Virus record (IMG/VR): IMGVR_UViG_3300032293_002217
Span: 1-42,030 of that record
Reading direction: 5' to 3' (one strand)
Length of the DNA stretch: 42,030 bases
Origin: a virus
Shown here: positions 22,797-30,983 of the stretch, one piece after another
Numbering within the stretch: the first letter of the stretch is position 1
Layout: each line of letters starts with the position of its first letter
Program-made: the position numbers and the translations under genes
Notes under the pieces: model-generated
Seen by the model: only the letters and a program-made list of their open reading frames with translations
Databases searched by the model: none
What the model was told of the DNA's origin: nothing

Positions 22797-24634
22797 CAGA
22801 TCCAAACAGTGTAGTCGAGACTAATACCCCTGTCACAAATGTAACGGTAGGGGCATCTTCTGATGTCACAATTGAGACTACCGAATCACTTACCGAGGTA
22901 ACGGTTCTTGACCAGACAAATGTTGTAGTAGAAACAACTACCTCGCCCGTATCTGTTGTAACTGTGTCTGAGCCTTTAGTCTCGGTAGAAACAACCACGA
23001 CAACTACTGAAGTTGTTATCTCTAATTTGCAAGGCCCACAAGGAGTAGCTGGGCCTACCGGCCCGACAGGCGCTGTTGGAGTTAACGGTGCAACTGGCGC
23101 AACTGGCGCCGGAGTAACTGGTGCAACAGGTAACACTGGCTCGACTGGTAACGATGGCAGCAACGGCTTAACAGGCGCAACTGGTGCAATAGGAGCGACA
23201 GGAGCTAATGGCTCAACAGGAATTACAGGACCAACTGGTCTAACCGGCTCACAAGGTAACGTAGGGCAAACAGGAGCCACTGGACAAACAGGCGTAACAG
23301 GAAGTGTGGGAGCAATAGGTGCTACAGGTCTTACAGGTAACGACGGCTCTACTGGCTCTACTGGGCCAACAGGTTCTACAGGCTCAAATGGAACGACAGG
23401 CGCTGATGGCGTTACTGGTGCAGTTGGTCCAACAGGAGCAACTGGCAACGAAGGAGCAGCAGGGCAAATTGGATCGACTGGTGCAACAGGCGCGACAGGC
23501 ACGACAGGTTTAGCAGGAGCTACAGGAAGCACGGGCGCAAATGGACAAACTGGATCTACAGGCAATACAGGAAGCACAGGCTCTACGGGAGCAACTGGAC
23601 AGACTGGATCTCAAGGAAATGTGGGAGCAACTGGACAAACTGGTCCCACCGGACTTACAGGAGTAACTGGTAGTACAGGCGTTACAGGGCCAGTCGGCGC
23701 TGGAGGAGCTAACGGCTATTACGGTTCTTTTTACGACACCTCTGATCAAGCACTTGTTTCAGTTGGAGCTGAGCAGATTGTTAGTATAAATAGCACTGCA
23801 GGCTCAAATGGTATAAGCGTACAAAATGGAACAAATGTAGTCATTGCAAACGCAGGAGTCTATAGCTTAACTTTTTCTGTTCAAATAACAAACCTTGCTA
23901 ACTCCGTTGAGAAAGCAGTGTTCTGGCTTAAGAACAACGGCACAACGTACCCAGACTCTGCAACTGAAATTGATCTTCAGCCAAGAAAAGACTCTAATAC
24001 TCCAAATAGACAAGTTCTTACAGTCAACTATGTAGACACTGCTATTGACAACAACGTAGTTCAGCTATTCTGGACTGGCACAAGTACACAGCTCAAGATT
24101 GAGACTTTGCCAGGTGAAGGCACGGCTCCAGATTCTCCTGCGATAATTCTTACAGTAGTGCCTGTAATCTATTCACAACTTGGTGCTACCGGAGCAGACG
24201 GATCAACAGGCGCACAAGGAAACACTGGTGTGACAGGCGCAACTGGCCCGACTGGTGCAACCGGTCTAACTGCTGTAGTAAGCGGTGTTGTTAATGCTGG
24301 CACGTTCGTGACTATGGATAACTTAAGGTTTACAGTCACGTCAAGCGGAAATCGCGGTCTTAGTGTTGCTACCGTCTCAGGTACGGCTGCACTATACACC
24401 TCAGGCTCGTATTCAGGAGCTACCGTAGGACATAGCGGAATAGCTAGCGGAGACACTGTTACCTACACAACAACACCAACTTCTTCTTTATACGCATGGA
24501 GCTTCCCTGTAGCGGGTGACTGGTCTCAATATGTCTTTATCGACCCAGTAAATGTTAAGATGTATCGGGTAAATCTTGTTATCGGGCCAAGTTATAACAA
24601 CAACTTTATCTCTGTTGAACGTGTAGTTGGCTAA
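22793..24634 (+). CDS. Collagen-like tail fibre with C1q/TNF-like domain
   Basis: A 613-residue protein starting at TTG that overlaps the previous stop (TTGA). Residues 1-80 are Val/Thr-rich beta repeats. Residues about 80-305 are uninterrupted Gly-x-y triplets, mostly with Thr in the third position, as in phage collagen-like fibres. Residues about 305-465 resemble a C1q/TNF-type trimerisation domain ([12 protein letters not shown]), followed by a short second collagen stretch and a beta-rich C-terminal domain. It is likely a trimeric fibre contacting the host. The Thr-rich triplets are possible O-glycosylation sites, which fits the sugar genes. Confidence 0.85.
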   Translation: MTDPNSVVETNTPVTNVTVGASSDVTIETTESLTEVTVLDQTNVVVETTTSPVSVVTVSEPLVSVETTTTTTEVVISNLQGPQGVAGPTGPTGAVGVNGATGATGAGVTGATGNTGSTGNDGSNGLTGATGAIGATGANGSTGITGPTGLTGSQGNVGQTGATGQTGVTGSVGAIGATGLTGNDGSTGSTGPTGSTGSNGTTGADGVTGAVGPTGATGNEGAAGQIGSTGATGATGTTGLAGATGSTGANGQTGSTGNTGSTGSTGATGQTGSQGNVGATGQTGPTGLTGVTGSTGVTGPVGAGGANGYYGSFYDTSDQALVSVGAEQIVSINSTAGSNGISVQNGTNVVIANAGVYSLTFSVQITNLANSVEKAVFWLKNNGTTYPDSATEIDLQPRKDSNTPNRQVLTVNYVDTAIDNNVVQLFWTGTSTQLKIETLPGEGTAPDSPAIILTVVPVIYSQLGATGADGSTGAQGNTGVTGATGPTGATGLTAVVSGVVNAGTFVTMDNLRFTVTSSGNRGLSVATVSGTAALYTSGSYSGATVGHSGIASGDTVTYTTTPTSSLYAWSFPVAGDWSQYVFIDPVNVKMYRVNLVIGPSYNNNFISVERVVG

Positions 24635-24734
24635 TCTCTAAACCCTCTCATACCGCGTGAAGACGCCTTAAAACTGTAAACCCTTTATTTTAACCGTTTA
24701 TAGCAGTTTATCTCTCTTGTTTGTTTATAAAAAT

Positions 24735-24779
24735 TGTACATTAGAACGGACAAAGTATTATATCTGTAATAAATGTACA
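24735..24779. repeat. Inverted TGTACA-type repeats before the recombinase
   Basis: TGTACATT (24735-24742) and AATGTACA (24772-24779) are inverted, and a partial copy (TATACATT) follows near 24790. They lie 45-90 nt before the recombinase start, where resolvase-type enzymes often bind their own site. Related TGTACG/CGTACA copies occur after the gene. Confidence 0.4.
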
Positions 24780-24824
24780 TGCAGTATTTTATACATTTCT
24801 AGCTATTTGTAGTATGGTATCTCA

Positions 24825-25490
24825 ATGGAACTTGACGACAAGATAGCCCTTCTCTACGCACGTGTGTCTACGTCTATGCAGGTTCAAGACGGCGTTTCTT
24901 TAGACGTTCAAGAGCGTACTTTACGCCAGGCGGCAGAGTTCGCAGGGTATAAAAATGTACAGTTAGTACGCGAGGAAGGACGCTCTGGGAAGTCCATTAA
25001 AGGCCGCCCAGCCCTGCGTGGAGCCCTTGCAGATCTAGAGTCGGGTAAAGCCCATGCTCTATTTGTTACCCGCTTAGATCGCCTATCTCGCTCAACTCAA
25101 GACTTCTTATCTATCATTGACCACTCTCAAAAATATGGTTGGCGTCTTGTTCTATTAGATCTTAACCTCGACACCTCCTCGTATCAATCGCGCTTTGTCG
25201 TCACAATTATGTCTGCCCTTGCGGAGATGGAAAGATCTATCATTTCCGAGCGCCAGAAGGACGTGCACTCCGATAGACGCTCGCAAGGCAAAGTCTGGGG
25301 AGTAGATCTAGGACCTAAGAAAAGACTTCCGCAAGAAGTATTAGATCGCATATACGCTGAAAAAGCGGCAGGCACGTCTATGAACGGAATAGCTAGAAAG
25401 CTAAACGCTGAAGGTATCCCTGCTGCCTACGGCGGCAAGTGGGCCGCAGGCAGTATTAAGTACGTGCTAGATCAAGAATTAGATATTTAA
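24825..25490 (+). CDS. Serine recombinase (resolvase/invertase domain with short tail)
   Basis: The catalytic domain is complete: ARVST with nucleophile Ser15, an EGRSGKS...RPAL segment, and R83/DRLSRS (85-90), followed by the long E-helix AEMERSIISER. After residue 150 there is only about 70 residues, including ARKLNAEGIPAAYGGKW, which matches the start of the Recombinase domain of large serine integrases. At 221 residues it is far shorter than an integrase. It could be an invertase, a resolvase or a cut-down integrase. It lies between two fibre or adhesin genes, a place typical of fibre-switching enzymes. TAGTAT ends 9 nt before the ATG. Confidence 0.88.
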   Translation: MELDDKIALLYARVSTSMQVQDGVSLDVQERTLRQAAEFAGYKNVQLVREEGRSGKSIKGRPALRGALADLESGKAHALFVTRLDRLSRSTQDFLSIIDHSQKYGWRLVLLDLNLDTSSYQSRFVVTIMSALAEMERSIISERQKDVHSDRRSQGKVWGVDLGPKKRLPQEVLDRIYAEKAAGTSMNGIARKLNAEGIPAAYGGKWAAGSIKYVLDQELDI

Positions 25491-25513
25491 AATAGGTTCA
25501 AGTATACGTTTTC

Positions 25514-25577
25514 TGTACGTAAATAGCAGCGTACAAAAGTAAAAAGCCGCCTAGTTTTTACTAGACGGCTTTGTACG
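25514..25577. repeat. TGTACG/CGTACA repeats after the recombinase
   Basis: TGTACG (25514-25519) is inverted to CGTACA (25530-25535), and a further TGTACG lies at 25572-25577. They flank and partly overlap the terminator and mirror the TGTACA-type repeats before the gene. Confidence 0.35.
25543..25572. terminator. Bidirectional terminator
   Basis: AAAGCCGCCTAG and CTAGACGGCTTT form a twelve-pair stem with one mismatch around a six-base T/A loop, with A-runs on one side and T-runs on the other. It separates the convergent recombinase (+) and hypothetical (-) genes. Confidence 0.85.
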
Positions 25578-25587
25578 TTGAAGTTGT

Positions 25588-25929
25588 TTAGTTCATTGAC
25601 TCGTAGATAGCTCGTAGAGCTGCCTGAGCTGTTTGACGTTCCTCAGGTGTTGTTGCTGCCTCTAGTGCAGCCTGCGCTGCCTCAATCTGAGCGCGTTGCT
25701 CAGCAGTTGGCTTAGCCTGTCCAGCCTCGCCGCGCACACTTGGTGCGTACGGTGCATCTTCATCTTCAATTGAAGCAATATATAGTTGTGCCCATGCCTC
25801 GGCCTCCGCGCGATTTGCCCAAGGTGTTTGATCTGGCCAATCAGGTTGAAATAGCGAGGGTACATCTGAGTCTGGGTAAAACACACGCACCGCGTTTGTT
25901 CCTTCTTCAATCTCGTATCTTAGTGCCAT
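25588..25929 (-). CDS. Hypothetical protein, possible tail-fibre partner
   Basis: A 113-residue protein beginning MALRYEIEEGTNAVRVF. The first 60 residues carry a beta-rich start and an aromatic patch (FQPDWPDQTPW) followed by an Ala/Glu helix with WAQLYIAS; the C-terminus is a Gln/Ala/Glu helix (EQRAQIEAAQAALEAA). Similar small proteins accompany fibre genes in marine and freshwater phages, but I cannot name a family. AAGGAG precedes the start. It is codirectional with the propeller adhesin upstream. Confidence 0.65.
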   Translation of the reverse strand: MALRYEIEEGTNAVRVFYPDSDVPSLFQPDWPDQTPWANRAEAEAWAQLYIASIEDEDAPYAPSVRGEAGQAKPTAEQRAQIEAAQAALEAATTPEERQTAQAALRAIYESMN

Positions 25930-26034
25930 GTTTGTTTCTCCTTGTTTATTACTTAGTTAGACTACTTATCTAATCTAATTCTATATCTTATTATGCATTA
26001 GTCTTTACACAGATACTGTAATACTTTAACTAAT

Positions 26035-28119
26035 TTAGTCTCCGTACACAATAGAGGTCCAGTCCCTAGATACAGGTAACGTTCTCTGCGTCCAGGTTAT
26101 GCCGTCAGTTGACGTTGCTGCAATTGCTGATGTGTAGCTAGAAACTGCTGCAAACACTCCGTTACCGTAAGCAGCTCTTGACCAGCTCGCACTTGCAGGT
26201 AGAGTTGTTTCTGTCCATGTTATACCGTCAGTAGATACTGCCCCAACTGTAGAGCCGGCGTAGGGACCGGAAAGTGCTACAAATACTCCTCCTCCGTGGG
26301 TAAGTACTTTCCAGCTCGCACTTGCAGGTAACGTTCTCTGCTCCCAGGTGATGCCGTCAGTTGACGAGGCGGCTGTCGATGAGTTGTAGCTAGAAACTGC
26401 TGCAAACACTCCGTTACCGTAAGCAGCTCTTGACCATCCCGTACTTACAGGTAAAGTCCTCTGTGTCCATGTTATACCGTCAGTTGATGAGGCGGCTTCG
26501 GTAGAGCCTGAAACAACCGCTACAAATACACCGTTACCGTAGGTAGTTCCTTGCAAGCCAGGTAGCGCAGTTCTTTGGGTCCAGGTAACTCCGTTAGTTG
26601 ACGTTGCGGCAATACTGCCACTTGAAAGATTCGCTACAAATAATCCGTTACCATACGCAACTGAGCCAAATCCCGGATTCGCAAGTGTCGTTCTCCGTAC
26701 CCAGGTGATGCCGTCTGTCGAAGTGGCGGCAGTGTTTGAGTAGCTGGTATACGCTACGAATACGCCTACCCGAGATTCAGTTCCAAATACCTTAACATCA
26801 ACTTGATCAACTGCTGAAGGGAAGACATAAATTGTGTCTCCTTCTGTCAGAGGGTTTGTGATACCTGAAGAAATTGTTTCTATAGAGTCTCCAAGCACCT
26901 GCTCGTCCCACTTAAGTGTATTAGCTTCAGTTAAGGTAACGCCAAAGTCAACTATTCCAAGGTCGTACGTTATAGCGTTTGGAGATAAGTTTTCTACTGT
27001 AATCTCAGAAATGTTTGCAGTTGTATATGGCGGCACGGTGTATACGGCGACCTGGCCAAGTGTCTCAACTAAGCCTCCATTACCTTGCCCACCAATTGAA
27101 GTTTGGACCTCGGTAATTACAGTTCCCATTCCGAATGTAGCGCTTTGCCAGTTATCGGCGGGAATCGCTCTTTGCGTCCAGGTAATGCCGTCAGTTGACG
27201 ACGCGGCAGTACCTGCTGCAGCTGAAGATCCGCTAACTGCAACAAATACACCGTTGCCGTATGTAACCGAGTACCAGAAGCTACCTGAAGGTAGAGTTGT
27301 TTCTGTCCATGTTATACCGTCAGTAGATACTGCCCCAACAGATGAGAAAAAAGCAATTGCAGCAAATACTCCTCCGCCGTAGACAACTGAGTACCAGTAC
27401 ACATTTGTAGGCAACGTTCCCGATGCCCAGCTAACGCCGTCTGTAGACACTGCGGAATCAGTTGAGTAGAAAGCAACAGCAACAAATACACCGTTGCCGT
27501 AGGTAACTGATTTCCAGGTCCGATATGCAGGTAGTGTTTCTTCTGTCCAGGTGATGCCGTCTGTAGATCTCAGGGCGCCATATGAGTAGCTAGAAACCAC
27601 TAAAAATGTTCCGTTACCGTAGGTAACTGACTCCCAATACCCACTTACAGGAAGTGTTCTTTCTGTCCAGGTTATGCCGTTTGTTGACGTTGCGGCGATA
27701 TCTGAGTTGTAAGCAAGTGTTGCAAACACGCCGCCACCGTTGGCAATTCCAGACTGCCAAAACCTATTTGAAGGCAACGTTCTTTGGGTCCAGGTAACTC
27801 CGTTAGTTGACGATGCAGCAACTGACGAGTTGCCGCGAGTTGCTACAAACAGTCCGTTACCATACGTAGCCTTCCAGGTCCCAAAAACAGGCATTGCCCC
27901 CTGTGTCCAGGTGATGCCGTTAGTTGACGACGCGAAGTTTGACGAGCCACCGACCACTACAAAAAGGTTAGTTGGAGTCTCAGTTGTTGTCGTGTAGTAC
28001 CCTGTTCCACCAGGCCCTGGAGTATATGTATACCCTAGAAGTTTAGATGCAAGTTGGACTACTTGATTTAGAAAGTTCTTGATATTAGCCGCGGCGGCCA
28101 CACCTAGCAATATAGGCAT
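26035..28119 (-). CDS. Asp-box beta-propeller adhesin (two propellers)
   Basis: A 694-residue protein of two repeat blocks. Each repeat is about 42 residues and contains S-T-D/N-G-x-T-W, the Asp-box (BNR) motif, after a YGNGxFVA strand. I count seven Asp-boxes in residues about 65-350 and six in about 450-694, separated by a non-repetitive beta-rich domain (about 350-445). This suggests two roughly seven-bladed propellers. The N-terminus has a hydrophobic helix and a Gly/Tyr/Thr linker. Perfect DNA repeats of 50-52 bp lie in frame. Surface attachment or glycan binding is likely. No sialidase catalytic arginine triad was recognised. Confidence 0.8.
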   Translation of the reverse strand: MPILLGVAAAANIKNFLNQVVQLASKLLGYTYTPGPGGTGYYTTTTETPTNLFVVVGGSSNFASSTNGITWTQGAMPVFGTWKATYGNGLFVATRGNSSVAASSTNGVTWTQRTLPSNRFWQSGIANGGGVFATLAYNSDIAATSTNGITWTERTLPVSGYWESVTYGNGTFLVVSSYSYGALRSTDGITWTEETLPAYRTWKSVTYGNGVFVAVAFYSTDSAVSTDGVSWASGTLPTNVYWYSVVYGGGVFAAIAFFSSVGAVSTDGITWTETTLPSGSFWYSVTYGNGVFVAVSGSSAAAGTAASSTDGITWTQRAIPADNWQSATFGMGTVITEVQTSIGGQGNGGLVETLGQVAVYTVPPYTTANISEITVENLSPNAITYDLGIVDFGVTLTEANTLKWDEQVLGDSIETISSGITNPLTEGDTIYVFPSAVDQVDVKVFGTESRVGVFVAYTSYSNTAATSTDGITWVRRTTLANPGFGSVAYGNGLFVANLSSGSIAATSTNGVTWTQRTALPGLQGTTYGNGVFVAVVSGSTEAASSTDGITWTQRTLPVSTGWSRAAYGNGVFAAVSSYNSSTAASSTDGITWEQRTLPASASWKVLTHGGGVFVALSGPYAGSTVGAVSTDGITWTETTLPASASWSRAAYGNGVFAAVSSYTSAIAATSTDGITWTQRTLPVSRDWTSIVYGD
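26133..27339. repeat. Perfect in-frame direct repeats inside the propeller gene
   Basis: A 52-bp sequence at 26133-26184 recurs at 26385-26436 (offset 252 bp), and a 50-bp sequence at 26198-26247 recurs at 27290-27339 (offset 1092 bp). Both offsets are multiples of three, so recombination between copies would delete or add whole blades without shifting the frame. Confidence 0.85.
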
Positions 28120-28240
28120 ACTTCGATCTCCGATACTTCTAATCTAATATACGCGCCACCAGGACTAGAGGCAAACTAGTTAGTTAGATTGGTAGACATA
28201 TTATCATATTCATTTATTTGCCACTATGTTAGAAGTTGCG

Positions 28241-28268
28241 TTGTAGACCTCCTGCTATCTATTATACT
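28241..28268 (+). promoter_or_regulatory. Sigma-70-like promoter of the sulfation cassette
   Basis: TTGTAG (28241-28246), a 16-nt spacer and TATACT (28263-28268). TTGTAGACCT recurs near 28324, closer to the gene, where TAATAT lies 6 nt before the ATG and could give a second, leaderless start. Confidence 0.6.
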
Positions 28269-28346
28269 AGTGACGCACTACCAAGAAAATAAGAACCACT
28301 CAAGAGACTAAGCGGTTTTTACTTGTAGACCTGTTAATATAGACAA

Positions 28347-29180
28347 ATGAACACACCGACAGATAAAAAGTTTTTCTTTATGGCGGGGCTACCTCGCTCT
28401 GGTGGAACCTTGATCTCATCAATTCTTAATCAAAACCCTGACGTCTACGTGTCACCGCAGTCAACTCTACCTAACACCTTAGGGGCTGCGTACAATCAGT
28501 ATCAAAGTAAAGAAAATAAGGACTCTGACCAATTCCAAAATATATTTAGCGTCATGGAGATGATTATTCCTACCTTCTACAGCGGCCGCCCCGAGAAGTA
28601 TATAGTTGATAAAAACTTTAGCTGGCTAGAGCCTCACCCGTACGTGATACTAGAGAATCACGTTAAAAACAGCATCAAAGTTATTTGCCCTGTCCGCAGC
28701 GTGCTAGAGATTCTTGCCTCTTGGAACCGCCTGTGCGAGAATGACCCTAAAAACGCGTATGACATCGAGATTAAAAGAACTGACAAAACTAAGCTTCCGA
28801 TGGCAGATAAGCGTGCAAACTACTTTATGCGCATCGGAACTGACGGAGATAATCCTGGAGGGATCTTAAATAGCATAGAAAACATGAAGAGAGTTCTGTA
28901 TCCACAGTTTAAGGACAACATTATGCTAGTCGACTACGAGGTTCTCATGCAGGATACCAAGTGGACGATTGACGCGATCTATGACTTTCTTGAGATTAAG
29001 CGTTACGATCACGATCTAGACAACCTATCCACGCCACATGCGTATAATGACACCTGGGGCATTAAAGGTCACCACGAAGTAAAGCCAAGTATCAAGCAAG
29101 AGCAGTACGACCTTGAAAAAATATTTTTACCGGAGACAATAAAAAGATACTCCGGACTAGAGTTTTGGAGAAATAAATAA
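28347..29180 (+). CDS. Sulfotransferase
   Basis: LPRSGGT (15-21) followed by LISSILNQNPD is the 5'-phosphosulfate-binding loop of PAPS-dependent sulfotransferases, which transfer sulfate to hydroxyl or amino groups. VICPVRSVLEILASW near residue 115 matches the 3'-phosphate-binding region (R-x7-S type). The length of 277 residues is normal. Its stop abuts the ATG of an APS kinase fusion, so donor and transferase are coupled. The acceptor could be a glycan from the neighbouring glycosyltransferases; that is inference. Confidence 0.87.
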   Translation: MNTPTDKKFFFMAGLPRSGGTLISSILNQNPDVYVSPQSTLPNTLGAAYNQYQSKENKDSDQFQNIFSVMEMIIPTFYSGRPEKYIVDKNFSWLEPHPYVILENHVKNSIKVICPVRSVLEILASWNRLCENDPKNAYDIEIKRTDKTKLPMADKRANYFMRIGTDGDNPGGILNSIENMKRVLYPQFKDNIMLVDYEVLMQDTKWTIDAIYDFLEIKRYDHDLDNLSTPHAYNDTWGIKGHHEVKPSIKQEQYDLEKIFLPETIKRYSGLEFWRNK

Positions 29181-29942
29181 ATGATTATCCAGATTATCGG
29201 CTTACCTGGCAGCGGCAAAACTGAGCTTGCTAAAGCGTTAAAGGAAAGAATCAACGCGATTCATCTTAACGCTGACGAGGTACGAGCAACAGTTAACTCT
29301 GATTTGGGGTTTACTCCAGAAGACCGTCTCGAGCAAGCACGCCGCATGGGCGAGATGGCGCGCCTAATTACTAAGCAAGGGGTTGCTCCAGTTATCGTTG
29401 ACTTTGTGTGCCCAACAGAGCTAACTCGTACTGCTTTTGGTAAGCCAGATATTCTAATCTTTATGGACACAATTCAAGAAGGCCGGTTTGAAGACACAAA
29501 CAAGATGTTCGAGCGTCCTTCTAATTTTGATCTTACCTATGATAGCCATGACCTAGATCAAGAACAAAAAGCAACAGACGTAATTCAAAAGTTTAAGCTA
29601 CACGATTGGTCTGCTCCAACAACTCTTATGCTTGGCCGCTATCAACCTTGGCACGAAGGTCACCATGCTTTGTATAAGGAAGCTGGCAAGCGCACAGACC
29701 AAGTTCTTCTTGGCGTACGCAATACGTACAATACAAGTGAAAAAGATCCTCTTAAGTTTGATCAGGTAAAAGAATATATTGCCAAGGATGAGTTTATGGA
29801 CGGGGCATTAGTGCTAAGACTGCCTAACATTACCAACATTGTCTATGGCCGTGATGTAGGATACAAGATCGAGCAAGTAGATTTGGGGGCAGACATTCAT
29901 GCTATTTCAGCTACTGAAAAACGCAAGCAAATGGGTCTTTAA
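29181..29942 (+). CDS. APS kinase fused to an HxGH nucleotidyltransferase
   Basis: Residues 1-140 are an APS kinase: P-loop GLPGSGKT (7-14), LNADEVR (29-35), and DFVCPT near 74. It would phosphorylate adenylylsulfate to PAPS. Residues 145-253 are a cytidylyltransferase-superfamily domain with GRYQPWHEGHH, where H158 and H161 form the HxGH site. This could be a reduced ATP sulfurylase or an NMN-adenylyltransferase-like domain; length argues for a minimal domain. If it is the former, the protein makes PAPS from sulfate in two steps. It lies between the sulfotransferase and a sulfur-anion transporter. The end holds a CTT TAA context discussed among the findings. Confidence 0.82.
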   Translation: MIIQIIGLPGSGKTELAKALKERINAIHLNADEVRATVNSDLGFTPEDRLEQARRMGEMARLITKQGVAPVIVDFVCPTELTRTAFGKPDILIFMDTIQEGRFEDTNKMFERPSNFDLTYDSHDLDQEQKATDVIQKFKLHDWSAPTTLMLGRYQPWHEGHHALYKEAGKRTDQVLLGVRNTYNTSEKDPLKFDQVKEYIAKDEFMDGALVLRLPNITNIVYGRDVGYKIEQVDLGADIHAISATEKRKQMGL

Positions 29943-30033
29943 TTATTTAGAAGAGTCTGGTCGCCTAATAAACGAAGCAGAAGAACGCATCATATTTAGG
30001 AATGCAGACGAGCGTAAGAAAGCAGTAGAATAA
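29899..30033 (+). CDS. Possible small ORF or frameshift extension after the APS kinase
   Basis: In the +1 frame relative to the APS kinase, an ATG at 29899 opens a 44-residue frame whose TAA directly abuts the GTG of the TauE gene. The part beyond the APS kinase stop (EESGRLINEAEERIIF...) is a highly charged helix. It may be a separate gene or a C-terminal extension reached by a +1 shift at CTT TAA. No ribosome-binding site is evident. Confidence 0.3.
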   Translation: MLFQLLKNASKWVFNYLEESGRLINEAEERIIFRNADERKKAVE

Positions 30034-30780
30034 GTGTCTTTTTGGATTTTTTCTATTGCTGCCGCTGTAGGCCAGCTAGTAGATGGCGCACTTGGAATGG
30101 GTTTTGGCGTAGTAACTTCTACGATGCTACTGACATTAGGCGCCTCGGCCGCGGCTGCCTCTGCTGCAGTTCATATGGCTGAAATTGCTACAACATTAGC
30201 GTCTGGGTCCTCGCATTGGTTTAGAGATAATATTGATAAAAATATGCTTAAAAAACTTGCAATTCCTGGTGGCATAGGCGCTTTTCTTGGAGCTAATTTT
30301 TTATCTAATATTGATTTAAGCAATAGCAAAACTTTTATAACAACAATTCTAATGATTCTTGGATTTGTACTTTTATATAGAAGTGTATTCAACGATTCTA
30401 TCAACGTTATAAATATATCTAATAAAAAATATTTTAGATTCTTAGGATTTACTGGTGGGTTTGTTGATGCTTCCGGTGGTGGCGGCTGGGGCCCAATCGT
30501 CACTCCAACGCTGCTGTCAACGACAAAACTTGAACCAAGAAAAGTTGTCGGAACTGTTAGTGCATCTGAATTTATTGTTGCCCTCTCTGCAAGTTTTGGA
30601 TTTTTGATTAACATAAATAAGATAGACTTAAACTGGTCAATCGTAGGCGGATTAGCGCTTGGTGGAGTACTGATGGCACCAGTTGCAGCAAAAATTGTCA
30701 CTACAATAAACAAAAAAGCATTAGGAATACTTATTGCATCTGCAATTATTTTAATTAACGGATATAAGCTGGTCGTGTAG
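30034..30780 (+). CDS. TauE/SafE-family sulfur-anion transporter
   Basis: A 248-residue membrane protein with about eight hydrophobic segments and the family repeats: GALGMGFGVVTST in the first half and GGFVDASGGGGWGPIVTP in the second. TauE/SafE proteins move sulfite, sulfate or sulfonates. The GTG start abuts the end of the preceding small frame (TAAGTG), and the stop overlaps the next gene. In this context it may import sulfate for PAPS synthesis or export sulfite. Codons are more AT-rich than those of the genes on either side. Confidence 0.87.
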   Translation: MSFWIFSIAAAVGQLVDGALGMGFGVVTSTMLLTLGASAAAASAAVHMAEIATTLASGSSHWFRDNIDKNMLKKLAIPGGIGAFLGANFLSNIDLSNSKTFITTILMILGFVLLYRSVFNDSINVINISNKKYFRFLGFTGGFVDASGGGGWGPIVTPTLLSTTKLEPRKVVGTVSASEFIVALSASFGFLININKIDLNWSIVGGLALGGVLMAPVAAKIVTTINKKALGILIASAIILINGYKLVV

Positions 30781-30983
30781 TGATAGTTTCTAAATCAAGA
30801 TCATTGGTAAAGTCACTGTCTTGGAGGGTAATTGCAATAATTACCACCTTTGTATCTATCTATATCATTACTGGCAGATTCGAGTTTGCGCTTCAAGGAA
30901 CTATACTGACCAATACTATTAACTTTATTCTATACTACGTACACGAGCGTGGATGGAATAAAATTAGCTGGGGGAGAAAATAG
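30780..30983 (+). CDS. DUF2061 membrane protein
   Basis: A 67-residue protein with SRSLVKSLSWRVIA near the N-terminus, two hydrophobic segments, and the closing YYVHERGWNKI, all diagnostic of DUF2061. In bacteria this family often lies next to sulfate-activation genes (cysC/cysN), as it does here. Start and stop each overlap the neighbours by one base. Its exact role is unknown. Confidence 0.85.
   Translation: MIVSKSRSLVKSLSWRVIAIITTFVSIYIITGRFEFALQGTILTNTINFILYYVHERGWNKISWGRK

Noticed and set aside
23040-23700. Repeats that might be read as a CRISPR array
   Set aside because: Units are multiples of nine bases encoding Gly-x-Thr triplets with no spacers; this is a collagen-like coding region.
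24660-24715. AAACTG/CAGTTT imperfect hairpin after the first collagen gene as a terminator
   Set aside because: The stem is interrupted and AT-rich with a long loop; too weak to call.
24825-25490. Phage integrase with attachment sites
   Set aside because: The protein is too short for a large serine integrase and no attP-like core or tRNA end was found in the window.
26834-27382. Rightward frame of 182 codons opposite the propeller gene
   Set aside because: It covers the antisense of the non-repeat domain and Asp-box repeats; the leftward frame has clear domain structure.
26035-28119. Regular 126-bp repeats as a CRISPR or satellite
   Set aside because: They keep one reading frame and encode Asp-box blades.
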